Made by a program: the position numbers and the translations under genes. This document shows positions 7,876-16,738 of a DNA stretch of 64,000 bases, piece by piece. Under the pieces are notes generated by a model. It had not been told where the DNA came from, did no database searches, and saw only the letters and a list, made by a program, of their open reading frames with translations. Within the stretch, counting starts at the first letter, position 1, and each line of letters starts with the position of its first letter. The DNA comes from Lachnospiraceae bacterium (GTDB lineage: Bacteria; Bacillota_A; Clostridia; Lachnospirales; Lachnospiraceae), in assembly GCA_021770615.1 (NCBI GenBank), contig JAETQR010000023.1, positions 1-64,000 on the forward strand. Reading direction: 5' to 3'.

Positions 7876-9018
7876 ATGAAAGGTGCATATTACACAAAAC
7901 AATATCGTAATGTATTTGCAGAGTGTGGGTACTCCCAGGAGGAGATCAATAAGAAACTGAAAGATGCATTTCATACCGTTTTCTATGGCCCGGAAGGAGA
8001 AAAGTTTTATTTTGAGGCCGGCGATGATATGGGGTATTTTGAGGATACCGGAAATTTCGACGCCAGGACGGAGGGCATGTCTTATGCGATGATGATGTGC
8101 GTCCAGATGGATATGAAAAATGAGTTTGACCGTGTATGGAAGTGGGCCAGAACCTATATGTACATGGAAGATGGATATAACAAAGGATATTTTGCATGGT
8201 CCTGTCAGACAGACGGAACAAAGAATGACATGGGGCCGGCGCCGGACGGAGAAGAATTTTTCGCTATGGCACTGTTCTTTGCGTCCCACAGGTGGGGAGA
8301 TGGCGAGGGGATTTTTCATTACTCCCGGGAGGCGAGAAATATTCTCAGCGCCTGCATCCACAATGGAGAAAATGAGCCGGGAGATCCGATTATGGAACCG
8401 GAGAACTACCTGATCCGTTTTATTCCGAGCCGTAAATTCAGCGATCCGTCCTATCACTGCCCACATTTTTATGAGCTGTTTGCCGAGTGGGCCAATGAAG
8501 AGGACAGGGAATTCTGGAAGAAGGCGGCTAAGGCAAGCCGTGAGTATTTGAAAAAAGCATGCCATCCGGAGACGGGACTTGCCGCAGAGTATGCTTATTA
8601 TGATGGAAAACCGTATCCGGAAGAACAGGATGTATTCGGCGGACGCCATGACTGGTATTACAGCGATTCTTACCGCGTCATTGCCAATATCGGTCTGGAC
8701 TATGAGTGGTTTGCTCCAGATGACTGGCATAAGGAAAATAATAATAAGGTCCAGAAATTCTTTATGGAAACCCACCGTGGGGAAGAGTTCATGACTTATG
8801 AGATCGATGGCACGGTTCTTGACCAGCCGGCGCTTCACCCGGTAGCGATCATCGCTACGAATGCACAGGCATCCCTGGCGGCGGATGGCCCTTACGCAAA
8901 GGAATGTGTTGAGCGTTTCTGGAATACACCGCTGCGGACCGGGGAGAGGAGATACTATGACAACTGTCTGTATCTGTTTGCCCTTTTAGCGCTCAGTGGG
9001 AATTACCGGGTGTGGTAG
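7876..9018 (+). CDS. GH8 reducing-end xylose-releasing exo-oligoxylanase
   Basis: A 380-residue cytosolic glycoside hydrolase with no signal peptide. The family 8 acid catalyst is Glu66 in RTEGMSYAMM and the likely base is Asp264 in the YYSDSYRV segment; spacing and total length match Rex enzymes of Bacillus, which trim xylose from the reducing end of xylo-oligosaccharides. The start at ATG 7876 is chosen because AGAAAGGA follows the glmM stop; a longer frame would begin within glmM. The gene implies uptake of xylan fragments, though no transporter or other xylan gene is nearby. Related GH8 enzymes include endoglucanases and chitosanases, but those are usually secreted. Confidence 0.87.
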   Translation: MKGAYYTKQYRNVFAECGYSQEEINKKLKDAFHTVFYGPEGEKFYFEAGDDMGYFEDTGNFDARTEGMSYAMMMCVQMDMKNEFDRVWKWARTYMYMEDGYNKGYFAWSCQTDGTKNDMGPAPDGEEFFAMALFFASHRWGDGEGIFHYSREARNILSACIHNGENEPGDPIMEPENYLIRFIPSRKFSDPSYHCPHFYELFAEWANEEDREFWKKAAKASREYLKKACHPETGLAAEYAYYDGKPYPEEQDVFGGRHDWYYSDSYRVIANIGLDYEWFAPDDWHKENNNKVQKFFMETHRGEEFMTYEIDGTVLDQPALHPVAIIATNAQASLAADGPYAKECVERFWNTPLRTGERRYYDNCLYLFALLALSGNYRVW

Positions 9019-9061
9019 AACCCGGTGAGCCAAATGCAGTGAAACGGAATGCGAAAAATCG

Positions 9062-9078
9062 GGAATGCAAAGCATTCC
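9062..9078. repeat. Short hairpin with AAA triloop before tig
   Basis: GGAATGC (9062-9068), AAA, GCATTCC (9072-9078). A second, partial copy of the left arm occurs near 9108-9115. No T-run follows. Otherwise 9019-9173 holds nothing coding. Confidence 0.45.
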
Positions 9079-9173
9079 ATAAACAGGTTTTAAAACAAAA
9101 AAAATTGGGAATGCTTTAAAGAGCCATCCCTCTCAAATATAAAAACAATGAATAAATCTTGGAGGAATAAGAA

Positions 9174-10490
9174 ATGAGTTACAAAGTTGAGAATCTTGAA
9201 AACAGCATGGCAAAGATCACGATAGAGGTAAGTGAGGAAGCCTTTGAGGCGGCGATGGTGAAAGCTTATAACAAGAATAAGAATAAGATCAGTATCCAGG
9301 GATTCCGCAGAGGAAAGGCTCCGCGTAAAATGATCGAGAAAATGTATGGCCCGGAGATTTTCTATGAAGATGCTGCTAATTTTGCAGTGCCGGATGCTTA
9401 TGAAGAGGCTGCAAAAGAGTGCGGTCTTGACATCGTGTCCAGACCGGACATCGATATCGTAGATATCGGAGATGGAAAGCCATTCGTATTTTCTGCGACT
9501 GTTGCCGTAAAGCCGGACGCAGAGCTCGGTGAGTACAAGGGCATCGAGGTGGAGAAACAGGAAGTCAAAGTGATGGCGGCAGACGTCAATGCAGAGATTG
9601 ACAGAGTGCGTGAGCAGAATGCACGTATTATAACGATGGATGACAGGGCAGTGAAAAAAGACGATATCGCAGTCATTGATTTTGAGGGCTTTGTAGACGG
9701 AAAGGCATTTGAGGGCGGAAAGGGTACCGATTATTCCCTTACGATCGGAAGCCACTCGTTTATTGATGATTTTGAGGATCAGCTGATCGGAAAGAAGGCA
9801 GGCGATAAGCTGGATGTCAATGTGACATTCCCGGAGGAGTACCATGTCGATGAACTGAAAGGGAAACCGGCGGTATTTAAAGTTGAGGTCAAAGAAGTGA
9901 AAGTAAAGGAACTTCCGAAGCTTGATGATGAGTTTGCGAGCGAGGTATCTGAGTTTGATACACTGAAAGAATACAAGGCAAGTGTGAAGAAGACACTGAC
10001 CGACCGCAGAAAAGCACAGGTAAAGACCGAGAAAGAAAATGAAGTCATCGAAAAAGTTGTTGCCAATGCAAAGGTAGAGCTTCCGGGACCGATGGTAGAT
10101 GAGCAGGTTTCCCAGATGGTTAACGAATTTGCTTCACGTCTTTCCGGGCAGGGACTTTCCATCGACCAGTATATGCAGATGACAGGAATGCAGCCGCAGA
10201 TGCTCATGGATCAGATGCGTCCGGAGGCAGAGACACGTATTAAGACACGTCTTGTACTGGAGGCTGTCGCAAAGGCAGAGAACATCAAGGTTACAGCCAA
10301 AGATATCGATAAAGAACTTGAAAAGATGGCCGAGATGTACAAGATGGAAGTGGATAAATTAAAAGAGATGGTGGGAGATGCTGAAAAAGAGCAGATTTCC
10401 CAGGATATCGCAGTTCAGAAGGCAGTTGACCTTCTTGTGAAAGAGGCAGTTGAGACAGAGGCTGCCAAAGAAGAAAAGGCAGAAGAGTAA
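9174..10490 (+). CDS. tig: Trigger factor, ribosome-associated chaperone and prolyl isomerase
   Basis: A 438-residue protein that binds near the ribosomal exit tunnel and shields nascent chains. The N-terminal ribosome-binding signature GFRRGKAPR is at residues 43-51; an FKBP-type PPIase domain spans about 150-245 with VIDFEGFVDG; the helical C-terminal chaperone arms follow, ending in a Glu/Lys-rich tail. The ATG is preceded by TTGGAGGAA. It heads the order tig-clpP-clpX-lon-engB seen in many Firmicutes, and the 35-base gap to clpP is consistent with cotranscription. Confidence 0.98.
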   Translation: MSYKVENLENSMAKITIEVSEEAFEAAMVKAYNKNKNKISIQGFRRGKAPRKMIEKMYGPEIFYEDAANFAVPDAYEEAAKECGLDIVSRPDIDIVDIGDGKPFVFSATVAVKPDAELGEYKGIEVEKQEVKVMAADVNAEIDRVREQNARIITMDDRAVKKDDIAVIDFEGFVDGKAFEGGKGTDYSLTIGSHSFIDDFEDQLIGKKAGDKLDVNVTFPEEYHVDELKGKPAVFKVEVKEVKVKELPKLDDEFASEVSEFDTLKEYKASVKKTLTDRRKAQVKTEKENEVIEKVVANAKVELPGPMVDEQVSQMVNEFASRLSGQGLSIDQYMQMTGMQPQMLMDQMRPEAETRIKTRLVLEAVAKAENIKVTAKDIDKELEKMAEMYKMEVDKLKEMVGDAEKEQISQDIAVQKAVDLLVKEAVETEAAKEEKAEE

Positions 10491-10525
10491 TGAGCCGGAT
10501 GGAAAGGAAAAGGAGGTAGAGCAGA

Positions 10526-11119
10526 ATGGCATTAGTTCCTTACGTCATTGAGCAGACGAGCCGCGGCGGCGAGCGCTCCTATGATATTTATTCAAGACTT
10601 CTCAGGGAGAGGATCATTTTTCTGGGAGACGAAGTAAACGATACGACAGCAAGCCTTGTCGTGGCACAGATGTTATTTCTTGAGTCAGAGGATCCAAATA
10701 AAGACATTAATCTGTATATTAACAGCCCCGGTGGTTCTGTGACTGCCGGTATGGCGATCTATGATACGATGAATTATGTAAAATGTGATGTGTCTACGAT
10801 CTGTATGGGACTTGCAGCAAGTATGGGAGCATTTTTGCTTTCCGGCGGCGCAAAGGGAAAGAGACTGGCGCTTCCCAATGCAGAGATCATGATCCATCAG
10901 CCGTCCGGCGGTGCAAAGGGTCAGGCGACGGAGATCCAGATCGTGGCAGAGAACATTTTGAAGACAAAAAAGAAGCTGAATGAGATACTGGCTGCCAATA
11001 CAGGGCAGACGGTAGAAAAAGTGACCGAAGATACGGAGAGGGATAACTTTATGTCAGCAGAGGAAGCGATCGAGTATGGTCTTATCGACCGGATCATCGT
11101 GAACCATGAATCAAAGTAA
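10526..11119 (+). CDS. clpP: ATP-dependent Clp protease proteolytic subunit
   Basis: A 197-residue serine peptidase forming the tetradecameric barrel that partners ClpX. Catalytic Ser99 lies in GLAASMGAF and His124 in IMIHQPSGG; the Asp follows in the usual place. Length is standard. AAGGAGG lies just upstream of the ATG. It is followed by a terminator-like hairpin before clpX, which would allow different amounts of peptidase and unfoldase. Confidence 0.98.
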   Translation: MALVPYVIEQTSRGGERSYDIYSRLLRERIIFLGDEVNDTTASLVVAQMLFLESEDPNKDINLYINSPGGSVTAGMAIYDTMNYVKCDVSTICMGLAASMGAFLLSGGAKGKRLALPNAEIMIHQPSGGAKGQATEIQIVAENILKTKKKLNEILAANTGQTVEKVTEDTERDNFMSAEEAIEYGLIDRIIVNHESK

Positions 11120-11139
11120 ATGGAATGCCTTCGGGCAGC

Positions 11140-11186
11140 CATGGTGCCGCCAGTCATGTTCGGAAGGTGGCACCATGAACTTTTTC
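11140..11186 (+). terminator. Intrinsic terminator between clpP and clpX
   Basis: CATGGTGCC (11140-11148) is complementary to GGCACCATG (11169-11177), followed by AACTTTTT. The stem is strong but the loop is long (20 bases). It may only partly stop transcription towards clpX. Confidence 0.65.
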
Positions 11187-11237
11187 GTGCATAAAAATGT
11201 ATAGGGATGCAAAGCATTTGCAGAAATGGAGAAAGAA

Positions 11238-12536
11238 ATGGCAGGAAGAAATAATGACAATCAGAATCAGACACAATACCGCTGTTCTTTTTGCGGAAAG
11301 ACAGAGAAACAGGTTCGTAAGCTGATCGCGGGCCCGACCGGGGTCTATATCTGTGATGAGTGTACCGAGCTGTGTGAAGAAATTCTTGCAGAAGAATATC
11401 AGGATATGTATGGTAGTGAGGATGTGGAGAAAGTTGAGATCAATCTTTTGAAGCCAAAAGAGATCAAGGAGTTTCTCGATGAGTATGTGATCGGTCAGGA
11501 AGAGGCCAAGAAAGCGCTTTCTGTAGCAGTTTATAATCATTATAAGCGAGTGATGTCGGCAAATGAAATGGATGTGGAGCTGCAGAAGAGCAATATCCTT
11601 ATGATCGGGCCGACCGGTTCCGGAAAAACCTATCTTGCACAGACACTGGCCCGGGTGCTGAATGTACCGTTTGCGATCGCAGATGCGACGACGCTTACAG
11701 AGGCCGGTTATGTGGGAGAAGATGTGGAAAATATCCTACTGAAGATCATCCAGGCAGCAGATTATGATATTGCCCGCGCAGAGCACGGGATCATCTATAT
11801 TGATGAGATTGATAAGATCACAAAAAAATCGGAAAATGCCTCGATCACAAGAGATGTATCCGGTGAGGGTGTACAGCAGGCGCTCCTTAAGATCCTTGAG
11901 GGGACCGAGGCAAGTGTTCCGCCGCAGGGAGGACGAAAACATCCCCAGCAGGAATTTTATCATATTGATACGACGAATATATTATTTATATGCGGAGGAG
12001 CGTTTGACGGGCTTGATAAGATCATCGGTTCCAGGATCGATAAGAAATCCATCGGCTTTAATGCGGAAATTTCGGATAAGACAGATTCCAATATTGGTGA
12101 TCTGTTCCGGCAGGTACTGCCACAGGATCTCGTGAAATTCGGAATCATTCCGGAGTTTGTAGGCCGTGTACCGGTGACAGTGAGTCTGGATCTTCTGGAT
12201 GAGAATGCGTTAAAGGATATTCTTGTAAAACCAAGAAATGCGATCACGAAACAGTATCAGAAGCTTCTGGAACTGGATGGGATACGCCTTGTTTTTGATG
12301 AGGAAGCCGTGGGTGAGATCGCCCGTCAGTCCATTGAGCGAAAGACTGGTGCAAGGGGACTTCGCGCCATCATTGAAAACTGTATGATGGATTATATGTT
12401 TGAACTTCCGTCCAGAGAGGATGTGAAGGAATGCCGTATTACAAAAGAAGTCGTAACAAAGACGGGAAAACCGGAACTGACCGGTGAAGATGACCAGATT
12501 ATCCTGCTCGAGGAGAAGTCAGAAGAGAGCGCCTGA
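11238..12536 (+). CDS. clpX: ATP-dependent Clp protease ATP-binding subunit ClpX
   Basis: A 432-residue AAA+ unfoldase that feeds substrates to ClpP. The N-terminal zinc-binding domain has CSFCGK and CDECTELC; the Walker A motif is GPTGSGKT, Walker B is [10 protein letters not shown], and the pore and sensor regions are standard. The start at ATG 11238 is chosen because GGAG at 11228-11231 is at the right distance; an earlier in-frame ATG at 11226 has no binding site. It stands directly downstream of clpP, as in most Firmicutes. Confidence 0.97.
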   Translation: MAGRNNDNQNQTQYRCSFCGKTEKQVRKLIAGPTGVYICDECTELCEEILAEEYQDMYGSEDVEKVEINLLKPKEIKEFLDEYVIGQEEAKKALSVAVYNHYKRVMSANEMDVELQKSNILMIGPTGSGKTYLAQTLARVLNVPFAIADATTLTEAGYVGEDVENILLKIIQAADYDIARAEHGIIYIDEIDKITKKSENASITRDVSGEGVQQALLKILEGTEASVPPQGGRKHPQQEFYHIDTTNILFICGGAFDGLDKIIGSRIDKKSIGFNAEISDKTDSNIGDLFRQVLPQDLVKFGIIPEFVGRVPVTVSLDLLDENALKDILVKPRNAITKQYQKLLELDGIRLVFDEEAVGEIARQSIERKTGARGLRAIIENCMMDYMFELPSREDVKECRITKEVVTKTGKPELTGEDDQIILLEEKSEESA

Positions 12537-12650
12537 GCAGTAAGTATCGTATGAGTGACGACAGTTCAATGTTGTTTTGCAGGTGGCGCAGGGCGGGACA
12601 GAGTTTAAGCCGGCGCTGCCGGGCTGTGATAGGAAGAGAGGTAAGATGTC

Positions 12651-14957
12651 ATGGATGAACAGATGAAAACATTGCCGGTCATTGCATTAAAGGGAATGAC
12701 GATTCTGCCAGGAATGCTCGTTCATTTAGATGTGAATCGTGACATAACCAAGTTTGCGATCGATGAAGCGATGGCTGGGGAGTGCATGATATTTGTGACG
12801 AGCCAGAAGGATGACAGGGTGGAACTTCCGATTTATTCAGATCTTATGAGTGTGGGAGTCATAGCAAAGATACGACAGGTGATCAAGCTCGAAGAAAATG
12901 TGGTGCGTATTCTGGTATATACGCAGGAGAGGGCGACGTTAGCAGCCTTGGTCCAGAATGAGCCATTTTTGATGGGCGATCTTGTCCTTTGTGGAGAGGA
13001 TCCGGGGCAGCCGGATCTGAGTGATATTGAGAAAAAAGCGATGTGCCGGGATATTAAAGATATGTATACGGTCTATCTTGGACAGAATCCGAGTGCGGGG
13101 CGCAGTGCTTATGATAAGATCCAGAAAGAAAATGACCTCGGGGTGCTTCTTGATCTGATTTCGATGCATGTCCCGATGGAGATTGAAAAGCGGCAGCAGA
13201 TTCTCGAGTGCTTTAATGAAGAGGAGCGTTTTTATCTTGTTTCGGAATATCTGGCTGAGGAGATCGATATACTTAGACTGAGAGCGGATTATAAAACGAG
13301 GGTAAAGACCGAGGTTGATAAAAACCAGAAAGAATATTTTCTGAGAGAACAGATGAAAGTGATCCGGGATGAACTCGGTGAAGGCGCTTCAAATTACGAG
13401 GAAAAGTATAAGAAAAAACTAAAAGGGCTGATCTGTTCAGAGGAAGTCAGAACAAAGATCGCAGAGGAGATCAAGAGACTGGGGACGATGTCGTCAAGTT
13501 CATCGGAAAGTGCGGTGGCGAGAGATTATATCGAGACGCTCCTCGAACTTCCATGGGATAAGATGGAGGAGACCGATCATGATCTGGCAGATGCGGAACG
13601 GATTCTTGATGAAGATCATTATGGGTTGGAAAAAGTAAAGGAGCGTATCCTTGAATTTCTTGCCGTGCGAAATCTGACCGGAAAAGGCGACGCGCCGATC
13701 GTATGTCTTGTGGGACCTCCGGGAACCGGAAAGACATCGATCGCAAGGTCGGTAGCCAGAGCGCTGGATAAAGAATATATCCGGATCTGTCTCGGCGGTG
13801 TAAGGGATGAGGCAGAGATCCGGGGACATAGAAGGACGTACATCGGAGCTATGCCGGGAAGGATCATCAACGGGCTGAAAAAAGCAGGAGTGAAAAACCC
13901 TCTTATGCTCCTCGATGAGATCGATAAGGTAAGCAGTGATTACAAGGGAGATACTTCTTCCGCTCTTTTAGAGGTGCTGGATCCGGAGCAAAACTGTAAT
14001 TTTGTCGATCATTATGTAGAATTGCCGGTAGATCTGTCGGAAGTTCTGTTTTTGTGTACAGCAAATACGGTGGATACGATTCCGAGACCGCTTTTGGACC
14101 GTATGGAGATCATCGAAGTATCCGGTTATACAGAAAATGAGAAATTTCATATCGGGAAACAATATCTGATCCCCAAACAGATTCAAAAGAATGGATTAAA
14201 AAAGAAGGAGTTGAATATCAGCGATACAGCTCTCAGGGATATCATAAGTTATTATACCCGTGAAGCCGGTGTCCGTAGTCTGGAACGTCAGGTCGGTAAG
14301 ATCTGCCGCAAGACGGCGAAGCAGATCGTGGAGAAGGAAACAGAGAAGGTGCGTGTGTCCGGCAGAAATCTGAAAGATTATCTCGGAAAGCGTAAATTTT
14401 CCAATCTGAAGGCAAATAAATCCAATGAGATCGGTATTGTCAGAGGTCTGGCATGGACACAGGCCGGTGGCGACACACTCGAGATCGAGGTAAATACGAT
14501 GCCGGGTGAGGGCAACCTGATCCTTACAGGGCAGCTCGGGGAGGTTATGCAGGAGTCAGCAAGGATTGCCCTGAGTTATGTCCGATCGATATCGAAGAAG
14601 AGCAATAAATATTATAAAGAGCATGATTTTCATGTCCATGTACCGGAGGGAGCGGTTCCGAAAGACGGACCTTCTGCCGGGGTCACGATGGCGACGGCAA
14701 TCTTTTCTGCAATAGAGGAGAAGAAGGTGGATGCCGGGGTTGCCATGACCGGAGAGGTCACGCTGCGAGGAAGAGTTCTCCCGATCGGTGGCCTGAAAGA
14801 AAAACTTCTGGCGGCGAGGCTTGCCGGAATTGGAAAAGTGGTCGTTCCGAAAGAAAACGAGCCGGATGTGGAGGAACTGGAAGAAGAGATCACCGGGGGA
14901 ATGGAGATCGTCTTTGCAGAACATATGAAACAGGTTCTGAAAGAGGCGCTGGCGTAG
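12651..14957 (+). CDS. lon: ATP-dependent protease La
   Basis: A 768-residue LonA-type protease with N-terminal substrate-binding domain (about 1-200), coiled middle, AAA+ module with GPPGTGKTS near residue 355, and C-terminal serine/lysine peptidase domain. The nucleophile Ser675 lies in PKDGPSAGVTMA; the partner lysine follows in GGLKEKLLAA. It degrades misfolded and regulatory proteins in the cytosol. The start has GAAGAGAGG upstream. It follows clpX after 114 bases without any clear terminator and precedes engB, matching the common clpX-lon-engB order. Confidence 0.98.
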   Translation: MDEQMKTLPVIALKGMTILPGMLVHLDVNRDITKFAIDEAMAGECMIFVTSQKDDRVELPIYSDLMSVGVIAKIRQVIKLEENVVRILVYTQERATLAALVQNEPFLMGDLVLCGEDPGQPDLSDIEKKAMCRDIKDMYTVYLGQNPSAGRSAYDKIQKENDLGVLLDLISMHVPMEIEKRQQILECFNEEERFYLVSEYLAEEIDILRLRADYKTRVKTEVDKNQKEYFLREQMKVIRDELGEGASNYEEKYKKKLKGLICSEEVRTKIAEEIKRLGTMSSSSSESAVARDYIETLLELPWDKMEETDHDLADAERILDEDHYGLEKVKERILEFLAVRNLTGKGDAPIVCLVGPPGTGKTSIARSVARALDKEYIRICLGGVRDEAEIRGHRRTYIGAMPGRIINGLKKAGVKNPLMLLDEIDKVSSDYKGDTSSALLEVLDPEQNCNFVDHYVELPVDLSEVLFLCTANTVDTIPRPLLDRMEIIEVSGYTENEKFHIGKQYLIPKQIQKNGLKKKELNISDTALRDIISYYTREAGVRSLERQVGKICRKTAKQIVEKETEKVRVSGRNLKDYLGKRKFSNLKANKSNEIGIVRGLAWTQAGGDTLEIEVNTMPGEGNLILTGQLGEVMQESARIALSYVRSISKKSNKYYKEHDFHVHVPEGAVPKDGPSAGVTMATAIFSAIEEKKVDAGVAMTGEVTLRGRVLPIGGLKEKLLAARLAGIGKVVVPKENEPDVEELEEEITGGMEIVFAEHMKQVLKEALA

Positions 14958-15025
14958 CCGGCTGAGCGGCTCTCCGGCACTTCCGGGGTCAACTTGACGG
15001 TGTCAGGCGAAGAAAGGAAAAGCGA

Positions 15026-15622
15026 ATGGTCATTCAATCACTTGAACTGGAGACAGTGTGTGGGATCACGAGTAAACTGCCCCAGAATGATAAAATCGAG
15101 ATGGCATTCTGGGGGAGATCGAACGTCGGAAAGTCATCTCTTATCAATACCCTTATGAACAGAAAAGGTTTTGCCCGGATTTCTTCCCAGCCGGGAAAGA
15201 CACAGACGATCAATTATTATAACGTCAACGACGTATGTTATCTTGTCGATCTACCGGGATATGGGTATGCAAAGGTGTCGAAAGAAGCTTCGGCAAAATG
15301 GATGAAGATGATCGAAAAATATCTGGATACGTCCGGGGCGCTCCGGGTCGTATTTCTTCTCATTGATATCCGCCACGAGCCGTCCGCAAAGGATGTAGAA
15401 GTGTACGGTATGCTTTTGCAGAAAGGCTTTAATCCGCTTATTATCGCCACAAAGGCAGATAAGATCAGCAAAAATGCCCGGATGAAAAATATTTCGCTCA
15501 TAAAAAAGAAGCTTGAGGTCGTACCGGAGACGCCCGTGATTCCGTTCTCAGCCCGGAGTAAAGAAGGCAAAGATGAAATCTGGGAATATATTGACTATTT
15601 TGTAAATGAGATCAGCTTATAG
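15026..15622 (+). CDS. engB: Ribosome biogenesis GTP-binding protein EngB (YsxC/YihA)
   Basis: A 198-residue GTPase needed for assembly of the large ribosomal subunit. It shows the G1 loop GRSNVGKS at residues 30-37, the G3 region DLPGYGYAKV that is distinctive for this family, and G4 TKADK. AAAGGAAAAG precedes the ATG. It lies 68 bases after lon, the usual partner, and 21 bases before a serine acetyltransferase gene. Confidence 0.97.
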   Translation: MVIQSLELETVCGITSKLPQNDKIEMAFWGRSNVGKSSLINTLMNRKGFARISSQPGKTQTINYYNVNDVCYLVDLPGYGYAKVSKEASAKWMKMIEKYLDTSGALRVVFLLIDIRHEPSAKDVEVYGMLLQKGFNPLIIATKADKISKNARMKNISLIKKKLEVVPETPVIPFSARSKEGKDEIWEYIDYFVNEISL

Positions 15623-15643
15623 GCTTATAGATGGAGGGAAACT

Positions 15644-16576
15644 GTGAATCAGAAAACGAAATCCACGATTGAAAACGTAGTGGAACAGATTGCCGGTAAT
15701 TATGATCATGAACCACTTTTTTCTACAAAAGCGGGAAAGAATATGCCGGAGCGCAAAGGTATCATAGATGCTTTAAAGGAACTACGTCTTGTGATGTTTC
15801 CGGGGTATTTCGGAGAACAGGATGCGACAAGGGGACTTCCCAGGTATTTTGTGGGAGACAGATTGTTAGCGATCTATAACATGCTCTGTGAACAGATTGC
15901 CTGTGCTTTTGCTTACAATGGGGACGATTCGGTGATCTGTGCACACTCGCTTGATGGAATGCCCGATGAGGAGAACAAAGAACGGGCGGAGAAAATATGC
16001 GGTGAATTTTTTGAGGAACTTCCCCGCATACAAAAATTGCTGCTAAAAGATGTACAGGCGGCATTTGACGGGGATCCGGCTGCCCAGAGTAAGGAGGAGA
16101 TCATCTTTTCCTATCCGGGGCTGTTCGCCATATTTGTATATCGTATCGCCCACGAGTTTTACATACGGGAGGTTCCTTTTATCCCGAGGATCATGACCGA
16201 GTATGCCCACGGAAAGACAGGGATCGATATCAACTCGGGAGCAGTGATCGGGGAGAGCTTTTTCATTGACCACGGAACAGGAATCGTCATCGGTGAGACG
16301 ACAGTGATCGGCGACCATGTGAAGCTCTACCAGGGAGTGACCCTCGGTGGATTGTCCACCAGAGGCGGGCAGAAGCTGTCCGGCAGCAAGCGTCATCCGA
16401 CGATCGAGGATAACGTGACGATTTATTCCAATGCTTCTATCCTGGGTGGAGATACGGTCATCGGAAAGAACTCTGTCATTGGTGGAAATACCTTTATTAC
16501 CGAGTCGATTCCGGAGGATTCGAGGATTAGTCTGCAAAAGCCGGTTCAGGATGAATATGACTGGTATGTAATCTGA
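15644..16576 (+). CDS. Serine O-acetyltransferase, long EpsC/CysE-like type
   Basis: A 310-residue enzyme that should acetylate serine to O-acetylserine for cysteine synthesis. The N-terminal 160 residues are alpha-helical; residues about 190-290 form a left-handed beta-helix of hexapeptide repeats with the active-site signature [18 protein letters not shown] and the loop [12 protein letters not shown]. The GTG start at 15644 has ATGGAGGGA upstream. The length, longer than E. coli CysE, matches the clostridial and Bacteroides form. It is close behind engB and may be cotranscribed. No cysteine synthase is in the window. Confidence 0.9.
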   Translation: MNQKTKSTIENVVEQIAGNYDHEPLFSTKAGKNMPERKGIIDALKELRLVMFPGYFGEQDATRGLPRYFVGDRLLAIYNMLCEQIACAFAYNGDDSVICAHSLDGMPDEENKERAEKICGEFFEELPRIQKLLLKDVQAAFDGDPAAQSKEEIIFSYPGLFAIFVYRIAHEFYIREVPFIPRIMTEYAHGKTGIDINSGAVIGESFFIDHGTGIVIGETTVIGDHVKLYQGVTLGGLSTRGGQKLSGSKRHPTIEDNVTIYSNASILGGDTVIGKNSVIGGNTFITESIPEDSRISLQKPVQDEYDWYVI

Positions 16577-16659
16577 AAATAGAAGAAAAATATTGATCAG
16601 AGTGTATTTTGTGCAAAAATCCGCTTATGATGCGAAAATATTTCTTTCTTTTGAAATAA

Positions 16660-16693
16660 TTGTGCTAGGATTGTTCTCATGTTTGTCAAACAT
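16660..16693 (+). promoter_or_regulatory. Possible extended -10 promoter and small palindrome before the CBM2-like gene
   Basis: TGCTAGGAT (16663-16671) looks like an extended -10 box. Just after it, ATGTTTG (16679-16685) and CAAACAT (16687-16693) make a 7-bp palindrome that could be an operator at the transcript start. Weak evidence. Confidence 0.3.
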
Positions 16694-16738
16694 TGTCGGA
16701 TGATCAGAGACATATAGCAAAAGAAAGGATGTCAGGAA

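Noticed and set aside
11163..11177. GGTGGCACC resembling the T-box core in the clpP-clpX gap
   Set aside because: It is the right arm of the terminator stem. The other T-box elements are absent and clpX is not an expected target.
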